Counted from the stretch's first letter, positions 53,301 to 61,303 are shown. The stretch is DNA of 64,000 nucleotides from an uncultured Erysipelotrichaceae bacterium (GCA_902789425.1 CADANX010000004.1:1-64000); one strand, 5' to 3'. A program made the numbers and translations. Notes: generated by a model from the letters alone, not told the origin.

Positions 53301-56152
53301 GTTCTTATAAAAGTAGAAGTAATTTAGTTGTATCTTCAGATTTTACACCAATTAGTGCTTCAAATAAATTTATTAACTTACCAACTAAGTTTAAATTTAA
53401 AAAGTATGTTGAAGATGTTGAAGGTAGTCAAGAAGATGAAACTGAATATACAATTAATGGAGAAACAAAAACATTAAAAGAGTTAACAACTGAAGAACTT
53501 AAGAAAATAACATTTAAAGTATATCCTGAAAATTCAAATAATGCTTTATCATTTGTTTTAGTAGATGGTATTTATGAGTATTCAGGTAATACAATTGATG
53601 GTCCTGGTACTAATGGTGCCACAACTGAATTACATTTAAATGACGCTAGAGAAATTGATATATATCATTTACCACTTGGTAATTATTCAATAAAAGAAGT
53701 TGATTCATCAAGTTGTCAAATTGGAACTACTACTGGATATGGAAATGTAACTAATCCAAGTACAAATCCAAATAGCGCTGCTTCTTGTGATAATTCAAAT
53801 GGTAATACTGGAGCATGTATTGGTTATTATAATCCAGATTATAGTACTGGTTCATCTCATCAATTTACTATAGATACTTGTTCAAATAAATCTGCAACAA
53901 CAGAAGTTTGTGCAGCAAAAACTGAAGAAGTTAGCCAAAGTTTAGTAAATAAACCAACTGTAGTAATGCTTACTAAAAAAGATTTTTATCATTACGATGA
54001 TGCTTCTGATATAATTGATTCAGATCGTGATCAAGATTCAAAAGAATCTAATGTTCAATTTGAAAATGCTAAAGAACGTAGTGATTTTGATAGAATAGAT
54101 TTTAAAATTTATGAAGGACAAAGTACAACTGCTTTAAATCTTATATATGTTGGAAATAGAACAGAAGATTTGGCAGGAAGAAGTGAAGTTGATTGTAAGT
54201 CTGATAAAGATTATGCTTTATATAGATATGTTCCTGGATTATCATTATCTACTGGCGTTGCTGCTGACATATTTAGTGGTGATATAGGTGATGTTAATCA
54301 AACTATTCATACATGTGGTGGTCATATTAAAATTGAAAACCTATGTAGAGGTAATAAATATACATTTAAAGAAGAAAAGGTACCAGATGATTCAGTTTAT
54401 GTAAAAGAAGATACTGAAGATACTCCAACTCAAGTATGTTTTACAGTTCCTTGTTCTGATCAAGGTACAGTAACTACTTCAAGTACAACTCATATTATTA
54501 ATGATAAAGGTACTAGAATTAGATTTGAGAAGAGGGATGGAAAGTATAATTATCTGATACCGGATGAGACAACAACATTTGAAGTATATCGTTGTCCTAA
54601 AAATAATCCAAACTGTCATCCAACAGATTTTGGAACTTATGATGAAGAAAGAAGAAAACTTGTTATTGATGTAGATAATGCTGAAAATGACGGACTTAAA
54701 TTAATTAAGTTTGCTCCAAGGGCATATTTATCAAATGATAGAGAAGATGGAACAAATGCAGCTCATCCAGTTACATCTCAAACTGATGTTGAAACACAAT
54801 ATCAATTATATACTGCAATGAGTGATAGTGATGCTTCTGGAAAAAATAAGTGTTCAAATGATTTAGGTGATACTAATTGCTATGTAACTAGTTTACATCC
54901 TGATCATGGTGTACTTATTCTTAGATATTTACAAGCTAGTGAAAATCAAGGTTATACTTATGTACTAGTTGAAACAGTAGCTCCTAAGAATTACACAATG
55001 CCATCTGATGCAAATGTTGAAACTGCATTTACAATAACAAATCAAACTGTTAATGTTAAAAGTGTAGATGTTCCTAATAAACCAACAAGTGTTGTTCTAA
55101 GAAAATATGATGATAAAGGAAATCTATTAACAGGTGCTAAATTTAGAATTTATAAAAAGAAAGATTCAGCTAGTGATCCTAGCAAATCTTGTGTTGCTGG
55201 TCTTAAAGCAATGGATCAACCAAGAGAAGATCAACCTATGAAACTTAAGACAGTTTATGAAGGTATATATGAAGCCAGAGAAACTACTGATACTAATATA
55301 ATTACTACATGTACTAATCGTGATGGTCAAAATTGTAATGAACTTACAGGTACACTTACACATAGTAAATATATGGATGATTGGGTTAATTTAACTGCTG
55401 GTTCAACAACACTAGTTAATAGTGAAAATGATGAAAAAGAAATATATACACAAATTCAAGAAGGTGAAGCATTAATTCAATATCTTGAATATAATCATTG
55501 TTATATCTTTGAAGAAGTTGAAGCCCCTGAAGGATATTCACTTCCTGCAAAAGAAGAAGATAGATGGTCAATGATTGAAATAAAAGAAAATGATACTTAT
55601 GATCATACAACTTATAAAACATTTATAAATATGCCAACACCATATCAATTCTTCAAATATGACGAATTTAATAAATTATTAGATGGAGCTAAATTTAAAC
55701 TTCAAAAATTAAATTCTGAAAAGAAATATGAAGATGTTACTGTTTCTGAAGATACAGCAAAAGAAGATGAATTAAAAGATGGAAGTAAAGTTTATAAAGT
55801 TGATAAGGATACAAGTAATTTAACTATTGAAACTCATAATGGTACTGCATTTATTTATTACTTAAGTAAAGGACAATATAGAGTAGTAGAAACTGAAGCA
55901 CCAGCTGGAAAAGAACTTGGTAAAAACTTAAATGTAGCTACATTCTTTGTTAATGACAAAGGTGAGGTATATGGTAATAGAATAATTACTAATAAAGAAA
56001 AAACAGTTAAAATAAAGAGAAAGAATAGTGATACTGCTGAATTTATAGTTAATATTCAAACAGGTCAAACATTAATAAGATATGGTTTAATTATTTCTAT
56101 AATAACAGCACTTATTGCAGCACTAATGATATATAATAATAAAAGAAAATAA
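50351..56152 (+). CDS. Giant Cna-B/SpaA-domain surface protein with NIQTG sorting signal (intact)
   Basis: 1933 residues, intact paralogue of the split gene at 38350. It has an N-terminal signal/anchor helix (about 5-22) and a Lys-rich region with IIIPKKYYESKKYK. Several SpaA/Cna-B-type domains follow, many Cys-bearing (ETYCIKESYYEF; KKVDKDTGKALPGAVFTSTC; TTTCSVTEVTPPTGYG). Toward the end come the tandem N-x-P-T-x-x-x-x-x-K-x-D units, and from about 54505 it is nearly identical to the 3' half of the first gene. The C-terminus is NIQTG, a hydrophobic helix and NNKRK. It contains the LYRYVPG-x-(L/S) segment and the following ~70 residues lost in copy 1. Start at 50351 with TAGGAGG before it; an ATG at 50312 overlaps the previous gene. 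No sortase gene is in the window. Confidence 0.85.
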   Translation: MKKRIIKIISLFLIIILFYFIFDTYTFNKERKVKGGKYKINIVYMLIEDNKDTKNVSFDNFSPAVENSMFHVHVIEDLKKVGDNYVVKLKNSNDIVFNNIKDYTFALNDINGNVLKDVKFDKNTRRIIIPKKYYESKKYKKYKNITLKFQTISSVKKNDLKNVKLSVETSKFFKSKKTVYVDNNEVNTKVSLFKYKTGKGIIKEDLLVYLNGSKKPLSTDKYYYDQRSGTVDIINTSSAYINSIKIRVKKAALIKRFLFFGLNLVDVEAKSAYNVVGTFTDVNGGVSNSDMKENANTVSVNAPYFYSHDSNSIPYYLNNTNTSYWKNKNYNCGGKVSSSLDCSSTNNTQYYFNASTDATARKALKSALENAKKASPGGASLLDFLVKVDGYNGALEDKKFKATVGSGDDAKTRTISIQFYDDWLALYCSDAEHAQDNNSKTGLSMKFKIYSVDSNSLTIYVYQSDTAGSQYSVGYFSFKKTAASLKVKKKSYGIYNYDSTIGAGSDLKVSDIVFKVYETYNTTTKDCEGYVKTAVTDANGIATFTGLDASETYCIKESYYEFDSDSPISSYEYVRVNNITDVAFTSATPTPGNTGSGAYETTFGKAKQCTTGASGSSNTCEYYNTLIRYCFNVTKKDLVNQSGVSFNDGTFKVCDSSGNCSTSVGNVVTMAGYPYSSVKNGLTISESNDTTPVNSGNEIYNSGTFYGSDGSSKTSTTIPFSKAITMTLTKVSDGVFKWVCPASSNTTEVYNVKKYQCLKVKKVDKDTGKALPGAVFTSTCSNGQTDTKTTGTDGIATLYAGTARNGTTTTCSVTEVTPPTGYGSASPSTKTGLGVFTMSDSTAAGYHGQGDTAVYNAVSTWCGVDVTNDFTYQNASLKLNWYKVDEDDNLLTNVTENGAPAEFTLTDSDGTVIKHNGTKVATSNVAGTETRNCYQADSNGTYTTFLSDTDGQVCVRGLKDKNGSGQTLTYTVTETKPAKYHTFGSYKSRSNLVVSSDFTPISASNKFINLPTKFKFKKYVEDVEGSQEDETEYTINGETKTLKELTTEELKKITFKVYPENSNNALSFVLVDGIYEYSGNTIDGPGTNGATTELHLNDAREIDIYHLPLGNYSIKEVDSSSCQIGTTTGYGNVTNPSTNPNSAASCDNSNGNTGACIGYYNPDYSTGSSHQFTIDTCSNKSATTEVCAAKTEEVSQSLVNKPTVVMLTKKDFYHYDDASDIIDSDRDQDSKESNVQFENAKERSDFDRIDFKIYEGQSTTALNLIYVGNRTEDLAGRSEVDCKSDKDYALYRYVPGLSLSTGVAADIFSGDIGDVNQTIHTCGGHIKIENLCRGNKYTFKEEKVPDDSVYVKEDTEDTPTQVCFTVPCSDQGTVTTSSTTHIINDKGTRIRFEKRDGKYNYLIPDETTTFEVYRCPKNNPNCHPTDFGTYDEERRKLVIDVDNAENDGLKLIKFAPRAYLSNDREDGTNAAHPVTSQTDVETQYQLYTAMSDSDASGKNKCSNDLGDTNCYVTSLHPDHGVLILRYLQASENQGYTYVLVETVAPKNYTMPSDANVETAFTITNQTVNVKSVDVPNKPTSVVLRKYDDKGNLLTGAKFRIYKKKDSASDPSKSCVAGLKAMDQPREDQPMKLKTVYEGIYEARETTDTNIITTCTNRDGQNCNELTGTLTHSKYMDDWVNLTAGSTTLVNSENDEKEIYTQIQEGEALIQYLEYNHCYIFEEVEAPEGYSLPAKEEDRWSMIEIKENDTYDHTTYKTFINMPTPYQFFKYDEFNKLLDGAKFKLQKLNSEKKYEDVTVSEDTAKEDELKDGSKVYKVDKDTSNLTIETHNGTAFIYYLSKGQYRVVETEAPAGKELGKNLNVATFFVNDKGEVYGNRIITNKEKTVKIKRKNSDTAEFIVNIQTGQTLIRYGLIISIITALIAALMIYNNKRK

Positions 56153-56163
56153 AGAGGGATAAT

Positions 56164-56814
56164 ATGAAAAAGAATAATAAAATTAATTTTGACATTTTAA
56201 AAAGAATATTTATTGTTTCAGTAATAGTTGCATTAGTGCTTTCTCTTTTACTGTTTATCTTAAATAGAACAGTAGATTATAGTTCTCAAACTTTAAAATC
56301 TAATAAGAAAACAATATTTACTATTGATGACTTAAAAGTTAATAACTTAAAGTTTGGTGATAACGAGAAAACAGTTATTAAAGAACTTGGAAAAGCTAAG
56401 AAAGAAAAGAAAGAAACTAAAAATTCTTTTAGTTATAAAATATTAACTTATAAAGGACTTGAACTTACTTTAAGAGAAAACTATAGTGATTATATTTTAG
56501 TAGGTGCTAAATCTACTAGTAGGAAGTATAAATTATCTAGAGATGTTAGAGTAAATGATAATGTACTTAAAGTTATTAATAAATTTAATGTAACTAATAA
56601 GAAGGGTAGTTATATGTATGGTAATTATACATCTAATGCACTTTCTCAAGCTGAAATAACTGATAATATTTATTTTGGATTAAGAACTAAAAAGCAATTA
56701 ATGTATATTAATAGAGATTCTGTTTCTGGTAGTATTACAAATGTTGCTGAACTTAATATCAAATATAAATATGGAAAAGTAAAAATGGTAAAATGGAGTT
56801 ATGATTTTAATTAA
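56164..56814 (+). CDS. Membrane-anchored protein at the end of the surface operon
   Basis: 216 residues with one N-terminal helix (about 14-34) and an external domain. LKVNNLKFGDNEKTVIKELG recalls the G-x-x-x-x-x-V-x-x-x-LG-x-P motif of small periplasmic/extracellular modules (SmpA- or CAP-associated-like), repeated as RDVRVNDNVLKVINKFN. Function unknown. It starts 11 bases after the giant gene, AGAGGGAT ribosome site, so it is the last gene of the operon 48654-56814; a terminator spans its stop codon. It might help assemble or anchor the giant protein, but this is only positional inference. Confidence 0.7.
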   Translation: MKKNNKINFDILKRIFIVSVIVALVLSLLLFILNRTVDYSSQTLKSNKKTIFTIDDLKVNNLKFGDNEKTVIKELGKAKKEKKETKNSFSYKILTYKGLELTLRENYSDYILVGAKSTSRKYKLSRDVRVNDNVLKVINKFNVTNKKGSYMYGNYTSNALSQAEITDNIYFGLRTKKQLMYINRDSVSGSITNVAELNIKYKYGKVKMVKWSYDFN

Positions 56815-56827
56815 TCATAACTTTTTT
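56798..56827 (+). terminator. Terminator of the surface operon
   Basis: GTTATGATT (56798-56806) and AATCATAAC (56813-56821), then T residues; partly in the coding end. Confidence 0.8.
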
Positions 56828-56836
56828 ATTTTTTAA

Positions 56837-56842
56837 TATAAT
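56837..56842 (+). promoter_or_regulatory. -10 box immediately before the DUF368 gene
   Basis: TATAAT ends 5 bases before the ATG at 56848. A transcript starting about 7 bases after it would begin at the start codon; no Shine-Dalgarno is present. Confidence 0.5.
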
Positions 56843-56847
56843 TTATT

Positions 56848-57636
56848 ATGAGTAATAATTATAAGTTTTTTAGTAGTTTTATAATTGGAATATGTGCAAT
56901 TGCACCAGCAATAAGTGGGAGTGTTATTGCTACGTTTTTAGGTATATACGATTATGTATTATTTATATTAAATAGTAGTTATTCTATTTATATTAAAATA
57001 AAAAAACTATTTGTAATATTCTTAGGATTTATACTTGGTGTATTAATATTTGGTAAGGTAATGTATCTTTTATATTATAAATATGAGATACTTATTAGAT
57101 ACTTTTTTATAGGACTAATATTTGGTAGTATAAGACCTTTTATAAGTAGATTAAAAGGTAAAATAAATATCTTTTATTTCTTATTATCTCTTATTATTTC
57201 ATTATCTTTTTTTTATATAAATAATAACTTTATTACAACATTAAAAATCTCTTATTTAACTATATTTTTAGGTGGTTTTTTATACATTTTAGGTAAAATA
57301 CTACCTGGTATAAGTAGTTCATCTTTTTTACTTATTTTAGGTATATATAAATACTATTTATTATTTTTTAATAATCCATTTGTATTTGTTATTAAGTATT
57401 ACAAATTTATATTTATTTTTCTTTTAGGTGCTTTATTATCTTTTATTATTTTTATAAAATTTATTAATTATTTATTAAATAAAAATTATAATAAAACATA
57501 TAGTTTTATATTAGGATTAATTGTTAGTTCTATTATTTATATTTATCCTGGTTTTATTTTTAATAAAATATATATTATTTCTATATTAATAATGATTCTA
57601 TCTTTTACGTCTACAAGCCTTATAAAACTAGGGTAA
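56848..57636 (+). CDS. DUF368/PopT-type polyprenyl-phosphate transporter
   Basis: 262-residue integral membrane protein with about eight helices. The DUF368 signature appears twice as an inverted-repeat pair: IGICAIAPAISGSVIATFLGIYD near the start and GKILPGISSSSFLLILGIYK in the middle (each split here). DUF368 proteins (PopT) take up undecaprenyl phosphate from the outer face of the membrane for reuse in wall synthesis. The typical P-G-x-S-G-(S/G) is preserved in part. It seems leaderless (see the -10 box). UppP in this window acts one step earlier in the same cycle. Confidence 0.85.
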   Translation: MSNNYKFFSSFIIGICAIAPAISGSVIATFLGIYDYVLFILNSSYSIYIKIKKLFVIFLGFILGVLIFGKVMYLLYYKYEILIRYFFIGLIFGSIRPFISRLKGKINIFYFLLSLIISLSFFYINNNFITTLKISYLTIFLGGFLYILGKILPGISSSSFLLILGIYKYYLLFFNNPFVFVIKYYKFIFIFLLGALLSFIIFIKFINYLLNKNYNKTYSFILGLIVSSIIYIYPGFIFNKIYIISILIMILSFTSTSLIKLG

Positions 57637-57687
57637 AAGTAGAAAAATATCCTTTTATGTGTTATTATATGTGTGTGGAGGATTATT

Positions 57688-58422
57688 ATGAAAAAAAGAA
57701 TTGCTTTAGTTACAGGATCTAGTAGGGGAATTGGTAGAGCTATAGTTATAGAACTTGCTAAAAGAGGTGTAAATGTTGTAATAAATTATGTAAATAGTGA
57801 AGCATCAGCTAATGAACTTAAAAAATATGTTATGGATACTTATGGAGTTGTCGCTGAAACATATAAATGTGATGTTTCAAATGAATATAGTGTTAAAGAA
57901 ATGATTGATTTTACTGTTGATAAATTTGGTAGAATTGATTATGTAGTTAATAATGCAGGAATAGCACTTGATTGCACACTAGAAGATAAAACTAAAAGTA
58001 ATTTTATAAGAACTCTTGATGTTAATTTAATTGGTACTTTTTTAGTATGTAAATATGCAGCAAAATATATGAAAGAAAATAAATTTGGTAGAATAGTTAA
58101 TATTTCATCAACAAATGGAATTGATACTTTTTATGAAGAAAGTATTGATTATGATGCATCAAAAGCTGCAGTTATAAATTTAACAAAAAATTTGGCAAAA
58201 GCATATGCACCATATATATTAGTTAATAGTGTTGCTCCAGGGTGGGTTAATACTGAAATGAATATGGAACTTGATGTTGATTTTATTAAGAAAGAAGAAG
58301 ATAAGATTTTTTTAAGAAGATTTGCAGAACCAAATGAAATAGCAAAAGTAGTTGCATTCTTACTTAGTGATGATGCAAGTTATATTACAGGAGAAACAAT
58401 AAGAGTAGACGGAGGATATTAA
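57688..58422 (+). CDS. Short-chain dehydrogenase/reductase, FabG-like
   Basis: 244-residue SDR with the NAD(P)-binding TGSSRGIGRA, NNAG, the catalytic Ser region (VNISSTNG), the Y-x-x-x-K pair (YDASKAA) and the C-terminal GETIRVDGGY. It resembles 3-oxoacyl-ACP reductase (FabG), but no other fatty-acid gene is adjacent, so the substrate is unknown. The start at 57688 has TGGAGGA upstream; five residues of an upstream ATG are ignored. Its stop overlaps the next start (TAATG), giving an operon with the 58422, 58889 and perhaps 60122 genes. Confidence 0.88.
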   Translation: MKKRIALVTGSSRGIGRAIVIELAKRGVNVVINYVNSEASANELKKYVMDTYGVVAETYKCDVSNEYSVKEMIDFTVDKFGRIDYVVNNAGIALDCTLEDKTKSNFIRTLDVNLIGTFLVCKYAAKYMKENKFGRIVNISSTNGIDTFYEESIDYDASKAAVINLTKNLAKAYAPYILVNSVAPGWVNTEMNMELDVDFIKKEEDKIFLRRFAEPNEIAKVVAFLLSDDASYITGETIRVDGGY

Positions 58423-58886
58423 TGCTTGAACTATTAGTAATATTAGATGAAAAAGATGAAAAAGAAAGAGATAGTATTTATTATAAAATTTCTGAAGATG
58501 AAAAATACGGGCATCTATCAGGACTAATAAATTTTAATAATGAACATAATTTAAATATTGAAAATATAGATAAAATGTCATCATATGAAGCTTCTTCTGA
58601 AGTAGCTAAAAGAGGTTTTGTAAATATACATGTTACTGATGGATTTATGCTTATTTATTTACCTAAATTTATAACTGAAAATCAAAAAAAATGGTTTAAA
58701 AATCATATGAAAGCTTTATCTAAATTTATATTAGCTGTATCAAGTGAACAATTAGATGGTTCGTTTAAATCGTTACAAAGAGAAGATGAAACTACTACCA
58801 AATTAAATGATTTAAAAAGAGAATTAAAAAGAAAAGAATTATTAGAAGAAATATATAATAAAGAAAAAACTAGAAAGGTGGTGTAA
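58422..58886 (+). CDS. Unknown protein in the SDR-YnbB operon
   Basis: 154 residues, soluble, charged, with a Lys/Glu coiled-coil end (LNDLKRELKRKELLEEI). Not recognised. The central FVNIHVTDGFMLIYLPKFIT looks like beta strands of a small alpha/beta fold. It is translationally coupled to the SDR gene, and the following gene starts 2 bases after its stop, so it is likely to work with one of them. Confidence 0.65.
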   Translation: MLELLVILDEKDEKERDSIYYKISEDEKYGHLSGLINFNNEHNLNIENIDKMSSYEASSEVAKRGFVNIHVTDGFMLIYLPKFITENQKKWFKNHMKALSKFILAVSSEQLDGSFKSLQREDETTTKLNDLKRELKRKELLEEIYNKEKTRKVV

Positions 58887-58888
58887 AT

Positions 58889-60109
58889 ATGGATATAAAT
58901 AAAATGATAAAAGAAAATGAATTTCTTTTAAAAGAAGAATTTGAAAAAATAGATGATATTTGTGAATATAATAGTAATAAAGTTATAAATGCTTTTAAAA
59001 ATAATAAACTTTCTGAAAATCATTTTAATATGACAACTGGATATGGCTATAATGATCTTGGAAGAGATATTATTGAAAAAATATATTCTGATATATTTAA
59101 AAGTGAAGATGCATTAGTAAGAAGCCAATTTATATCTGGATCTCATGCATTAACTGTTGCACTTTTTGGTATTTTAAGACCCGGTGACACACTTTTAAGT
59201 ATTACTGGAACTCCATATGATACACTTCATGAAGTAATTGGTATAAAAGATAATCCTAGTTCTTTAAAAAGTTTTAATGTTAATTATGAAGAAATTGATT
59301 TAATAAATAATGATTTTGATTATAATAAGATTGAAGAATCTTTAAAAAATAAAAAGATTAAAATGATAGAAATACAAAGAAGTAAAGGTTATTCTACAAG
59401 AAAAAGTATTACTATTGAAAAGTTAGAAAAAGTAATAGATTTTATTAAAAAAATAGATGAAGAAGTAATTATTATGGTTGATAATTGCTATTGTGAATTT
59501 GTATCAAAAAAAGAACCTATAGAAGTAGGTGCTGATATAGCTGTTGGTTCATTAATTAAAAACTTAGGTGGAGGAATTTCACCAAACGGAGCTTATATTG
59601 TGGGTAGAAAAGATTTAATAAAACTTGCTTCAGAAAGACTTAATTTACCAGGTGAAGCTAAGGAAGTAGGACCAAGTTTAGGCATGAATAAATCAATTTT
59701 ACAAGGTTTATTTTTTGCACCTAGCGTTGTAAAAAGTGCTTTAAAAACAGCAGTTTTAGCATCTATTACTCTTGAAAAATTAGGATTTAATGTAGAACCT
59801 AAATATAATGAAGATAGGGCTGATATTGTACAAAATATAATATTTAATGATGAAGATAAATTAATTAAATTTACACAAGGTATTCAAAAAGGATCACCAG
59901 TTGATTCATTTGCTTTACCTTTCCCAGGTGATATGCCAGGTTATGAAGATAAAGTAATAATGGCATCAGGTTCATTTACACAAGGATCATCAATAGAAAT
60001 TTCTTGTGATGGACCACTTAGAAAACCTTATATTGCATATATGCAAGGTTCTTTAACATATGAATATGGTAAAATTGCATTAATTAGCGCTATTAATGAA
60101 ATTATTTAA
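58889..60109 (+). CDS. YnbB-like PLP enzyme (methionine gamma-lyase/aluminium resistance family)
   Basis: 406-residue fold-type I PLP enzyme of the family annotated as methionine gamma-lyase family or aluminium resistance protein. Typical blocks: HFNMTTGYGYNDLGRDIIEKIY, RSQFISGSHALTVALFGILRPGD, EIQRSKGYSTRKS, VDNCYCEFV, and the Lys-bearing GSLIKNLGGGISPNGAYIVG (PLP Lys near 220). The true substrate of this family is not settled; cysteine or methionine sulfur chemistry is expected from its relatives. In Bacillus it lies near hfq and glnR; here it is the third gene of an SDR operon. AAAGGTGGTG ribosome site. Confidence 0.88.
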   Translation: MDINKMIKENEFLLKEEFEKIDDICEYNSNKVINAFKNNKLSENHFNMTTGYGYNDLGRDIIEKIYSDIFKSEDALVRSQFISGSHALTVALFGILRPGDTLLSITGTPYDTLHEVIGIKDNPSSLKSFNVNYEEIDLINNDFDYNKIEESLKNKKIKMIEIQRSKGYSTRKSITIEKLEKVIDFIKKIDEEVIIMVDNCYCEFVSKKEPIEVGADIAVGSLIKNLGGGISPNGAYIVGRKDLIKLASERLNLPGEAKEVGPSLGMNKSILQGLFFAPSVVKSALKTAVLASITLEKLGFNVEPKYNEDRADIVQNIIFNDEDKLIKFTQGIQKGSPVDSFALPFPGDMPGYEDKVIMASGSFTQGSSIEISCDGPLRKPYIAYMQGSLTYEYGKIALISAINEII

Positions 60110-60121
60110 GGAGGGTTTTGT

Positions 60122-60928
60122 ATGAAAGAACATTCTACTATTTTAAGACTATATTTACTTGAAAAATTTGTTCTAAGCGATTGTATTTCAATGCTTACAC
60201 ATGAAGATCAGTTAAAACTAATTCAAGATGATATTAATCTTAAAGTAAGGGCTCATTATAATAGAATAATACTAAGATTTAATAATGCGAAAGTTACAAC
60301 ACATGAATTATTAAAAAGTAAAATATTAACTGATTTATTACTTCTTCAAATGTATAGTGATTATTATATGCTTGAAAAATTAGATGGTAATAAGAATGTT
60401 TTAAAAGAAAACTATGAGAGTTTAAAAAAGAAATTTATAGATGAAAATTATGCTGCAAAATTGATAAGTTCATCAATAATAGTACTAGATATGCCTGATT
60501 GTGAAAGAGTACTCCTTCAAAATAAATTAACTGATGATGATAATGAATACTTATCTAAAATTAATTGTTTTTATGAAGAAGAAAAAGAAAAATATGAAAA
60601 GGGTATTAACTTAGAATTTATATATAGAGAATTAGAATGTTTAATGGATTCGTTTGAAAATGAAGAACTTACGTTTTTCTATATGTCAGCATTTATATTT
60701 GAATTAAATAAGGATAAACCTAATATATCAAAAAGGTTAATAAAAGACATGATTAATTATGTATCAGCTGATTCTTATATTGTAAATTATGATGCAGATA
60801 AAGATACAATTGATATTGATGGAAAGAAAATAGATGAAGATATATTGTGTAAAATCTTATTTGACTATTATTATATTAAGAAAACAGAAATAGAAAATCA
60901 TAATAGTAATAATAAAATATTGACTTAA
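60122..60928 (+). CDS. Hypothetical protein after YnbB-like enzyme
   Basis: 268 residues, mostly helical, acidic and soluble; not recognised. Possible repeats of the type L-x-x-x-x-x-Y-x-x-x-E are seen in the centre. Start with AAGGAGGG 12 bases after the PLP-enzyme gene, so the same operon. The last part (SYIVNYDADKDTIDIDGKKI) forms a short beta hairpin then a helix. It ends right before the rpsO promoter. Confidence 0.65.
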   Translation: MKEHSTILRLYLLEKFVLSDCISMLTHEDQLKLIQDDINLKVRAHYNRIILRFNNAKVTTHELLKSKILTDLLLLQMYSDYYMLEKLDGNKNVLKENYESLKKKFIDENYAAKLISSSIIVLDMPDCERVLLQNKLTDDDNEYLSKINCFYEEEKEKYEKGINLEFIYRELECLMDSFENEELTFFYMSAFIFELNKDKPNISKRLIKDMINYVSADSYIVNYDADKDTIDIDGKKIDEDILCKILFDYYYIKKTEIENHNSNNKILT

Positions 60929-60948
60929 AATGAAAAATATTATATAAT
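60920..60948 (+). promoter_or_regulatory. Sigma-A promoter of rpsO
   Basis: TTGACT (60920-60925), 17-base spacer, TATAAT (60943-60948). It starts within the end of the upstream gene and gives a ~80-base leader. Confidence 0.85.
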
Positions 60949-60953
60949 TTAAA

Positions 60954-61021
60954 GCGTACCTTTTGCATGGTTACTTGGAAACTCCAACCAGTAGCTAAGT
61001 TTAAGGAGAATAATTAAATAA
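60954..61021 (+). promoter_or_regulatory. Structured leader of rpsO (candidate S15-binding element)
   Basis: The leader can form a hairpin TTGGA (60975-60979) - AAC - TCCAA (60983-60987), extended by TGG/CCA with a TTAC bulge. An alternative pairing joins GTACC (60956-60960) to GGTTAC (60969-60974) and would disrupt it. S15 leaders that repress their own translation are known in several bacterial groups with different shapes; this one is inferred from position and pairing only. Confidence 0.45.
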
Positions 61022-61033
61022 GGAGGAAATAAA

Positions 61034-61303
61034 ATGGCATTAAAAGCAGAAACAAAACAAGATATCATTAAAACATATGCTACTCATAAGGGTGACACAG
61101 GATCTCCAGAAGTTCAAATAGCTATACTTACTGAAGAAATTAAAATATTAACTGAACATTTAAAAGTTAATATACATGATTTTCACTCAAAAAGAGGATT
61201 GCTTATGAAAGTTGGTAAAAGACGTAATTTATTAAATTACTTAAAGAAAACTGACATAAATAGATATCGTGAAATCGTTTCAAAATTAGGATTAAGAAAA
61301 TAA
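61034..61303 (+). CDS. rpsO: 30S ribosomal protein S15
   Basis: 89-residue S15, a primary 16S rRNA-binding protein of the 30S platform. Family blocks: [59 protein letters not shown] ribosome site. As in most bacteria it is followed by pnp, here across a terminator. Confidence 0.97.
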   Translation: MALKAETKQDIIKTYATHKGDTGSPEVQIAILTEEIKILTEHLKVNIHDFHSKRGLLMKVGKRRNLLNYLKKTDINRYREIVSKLGLRK

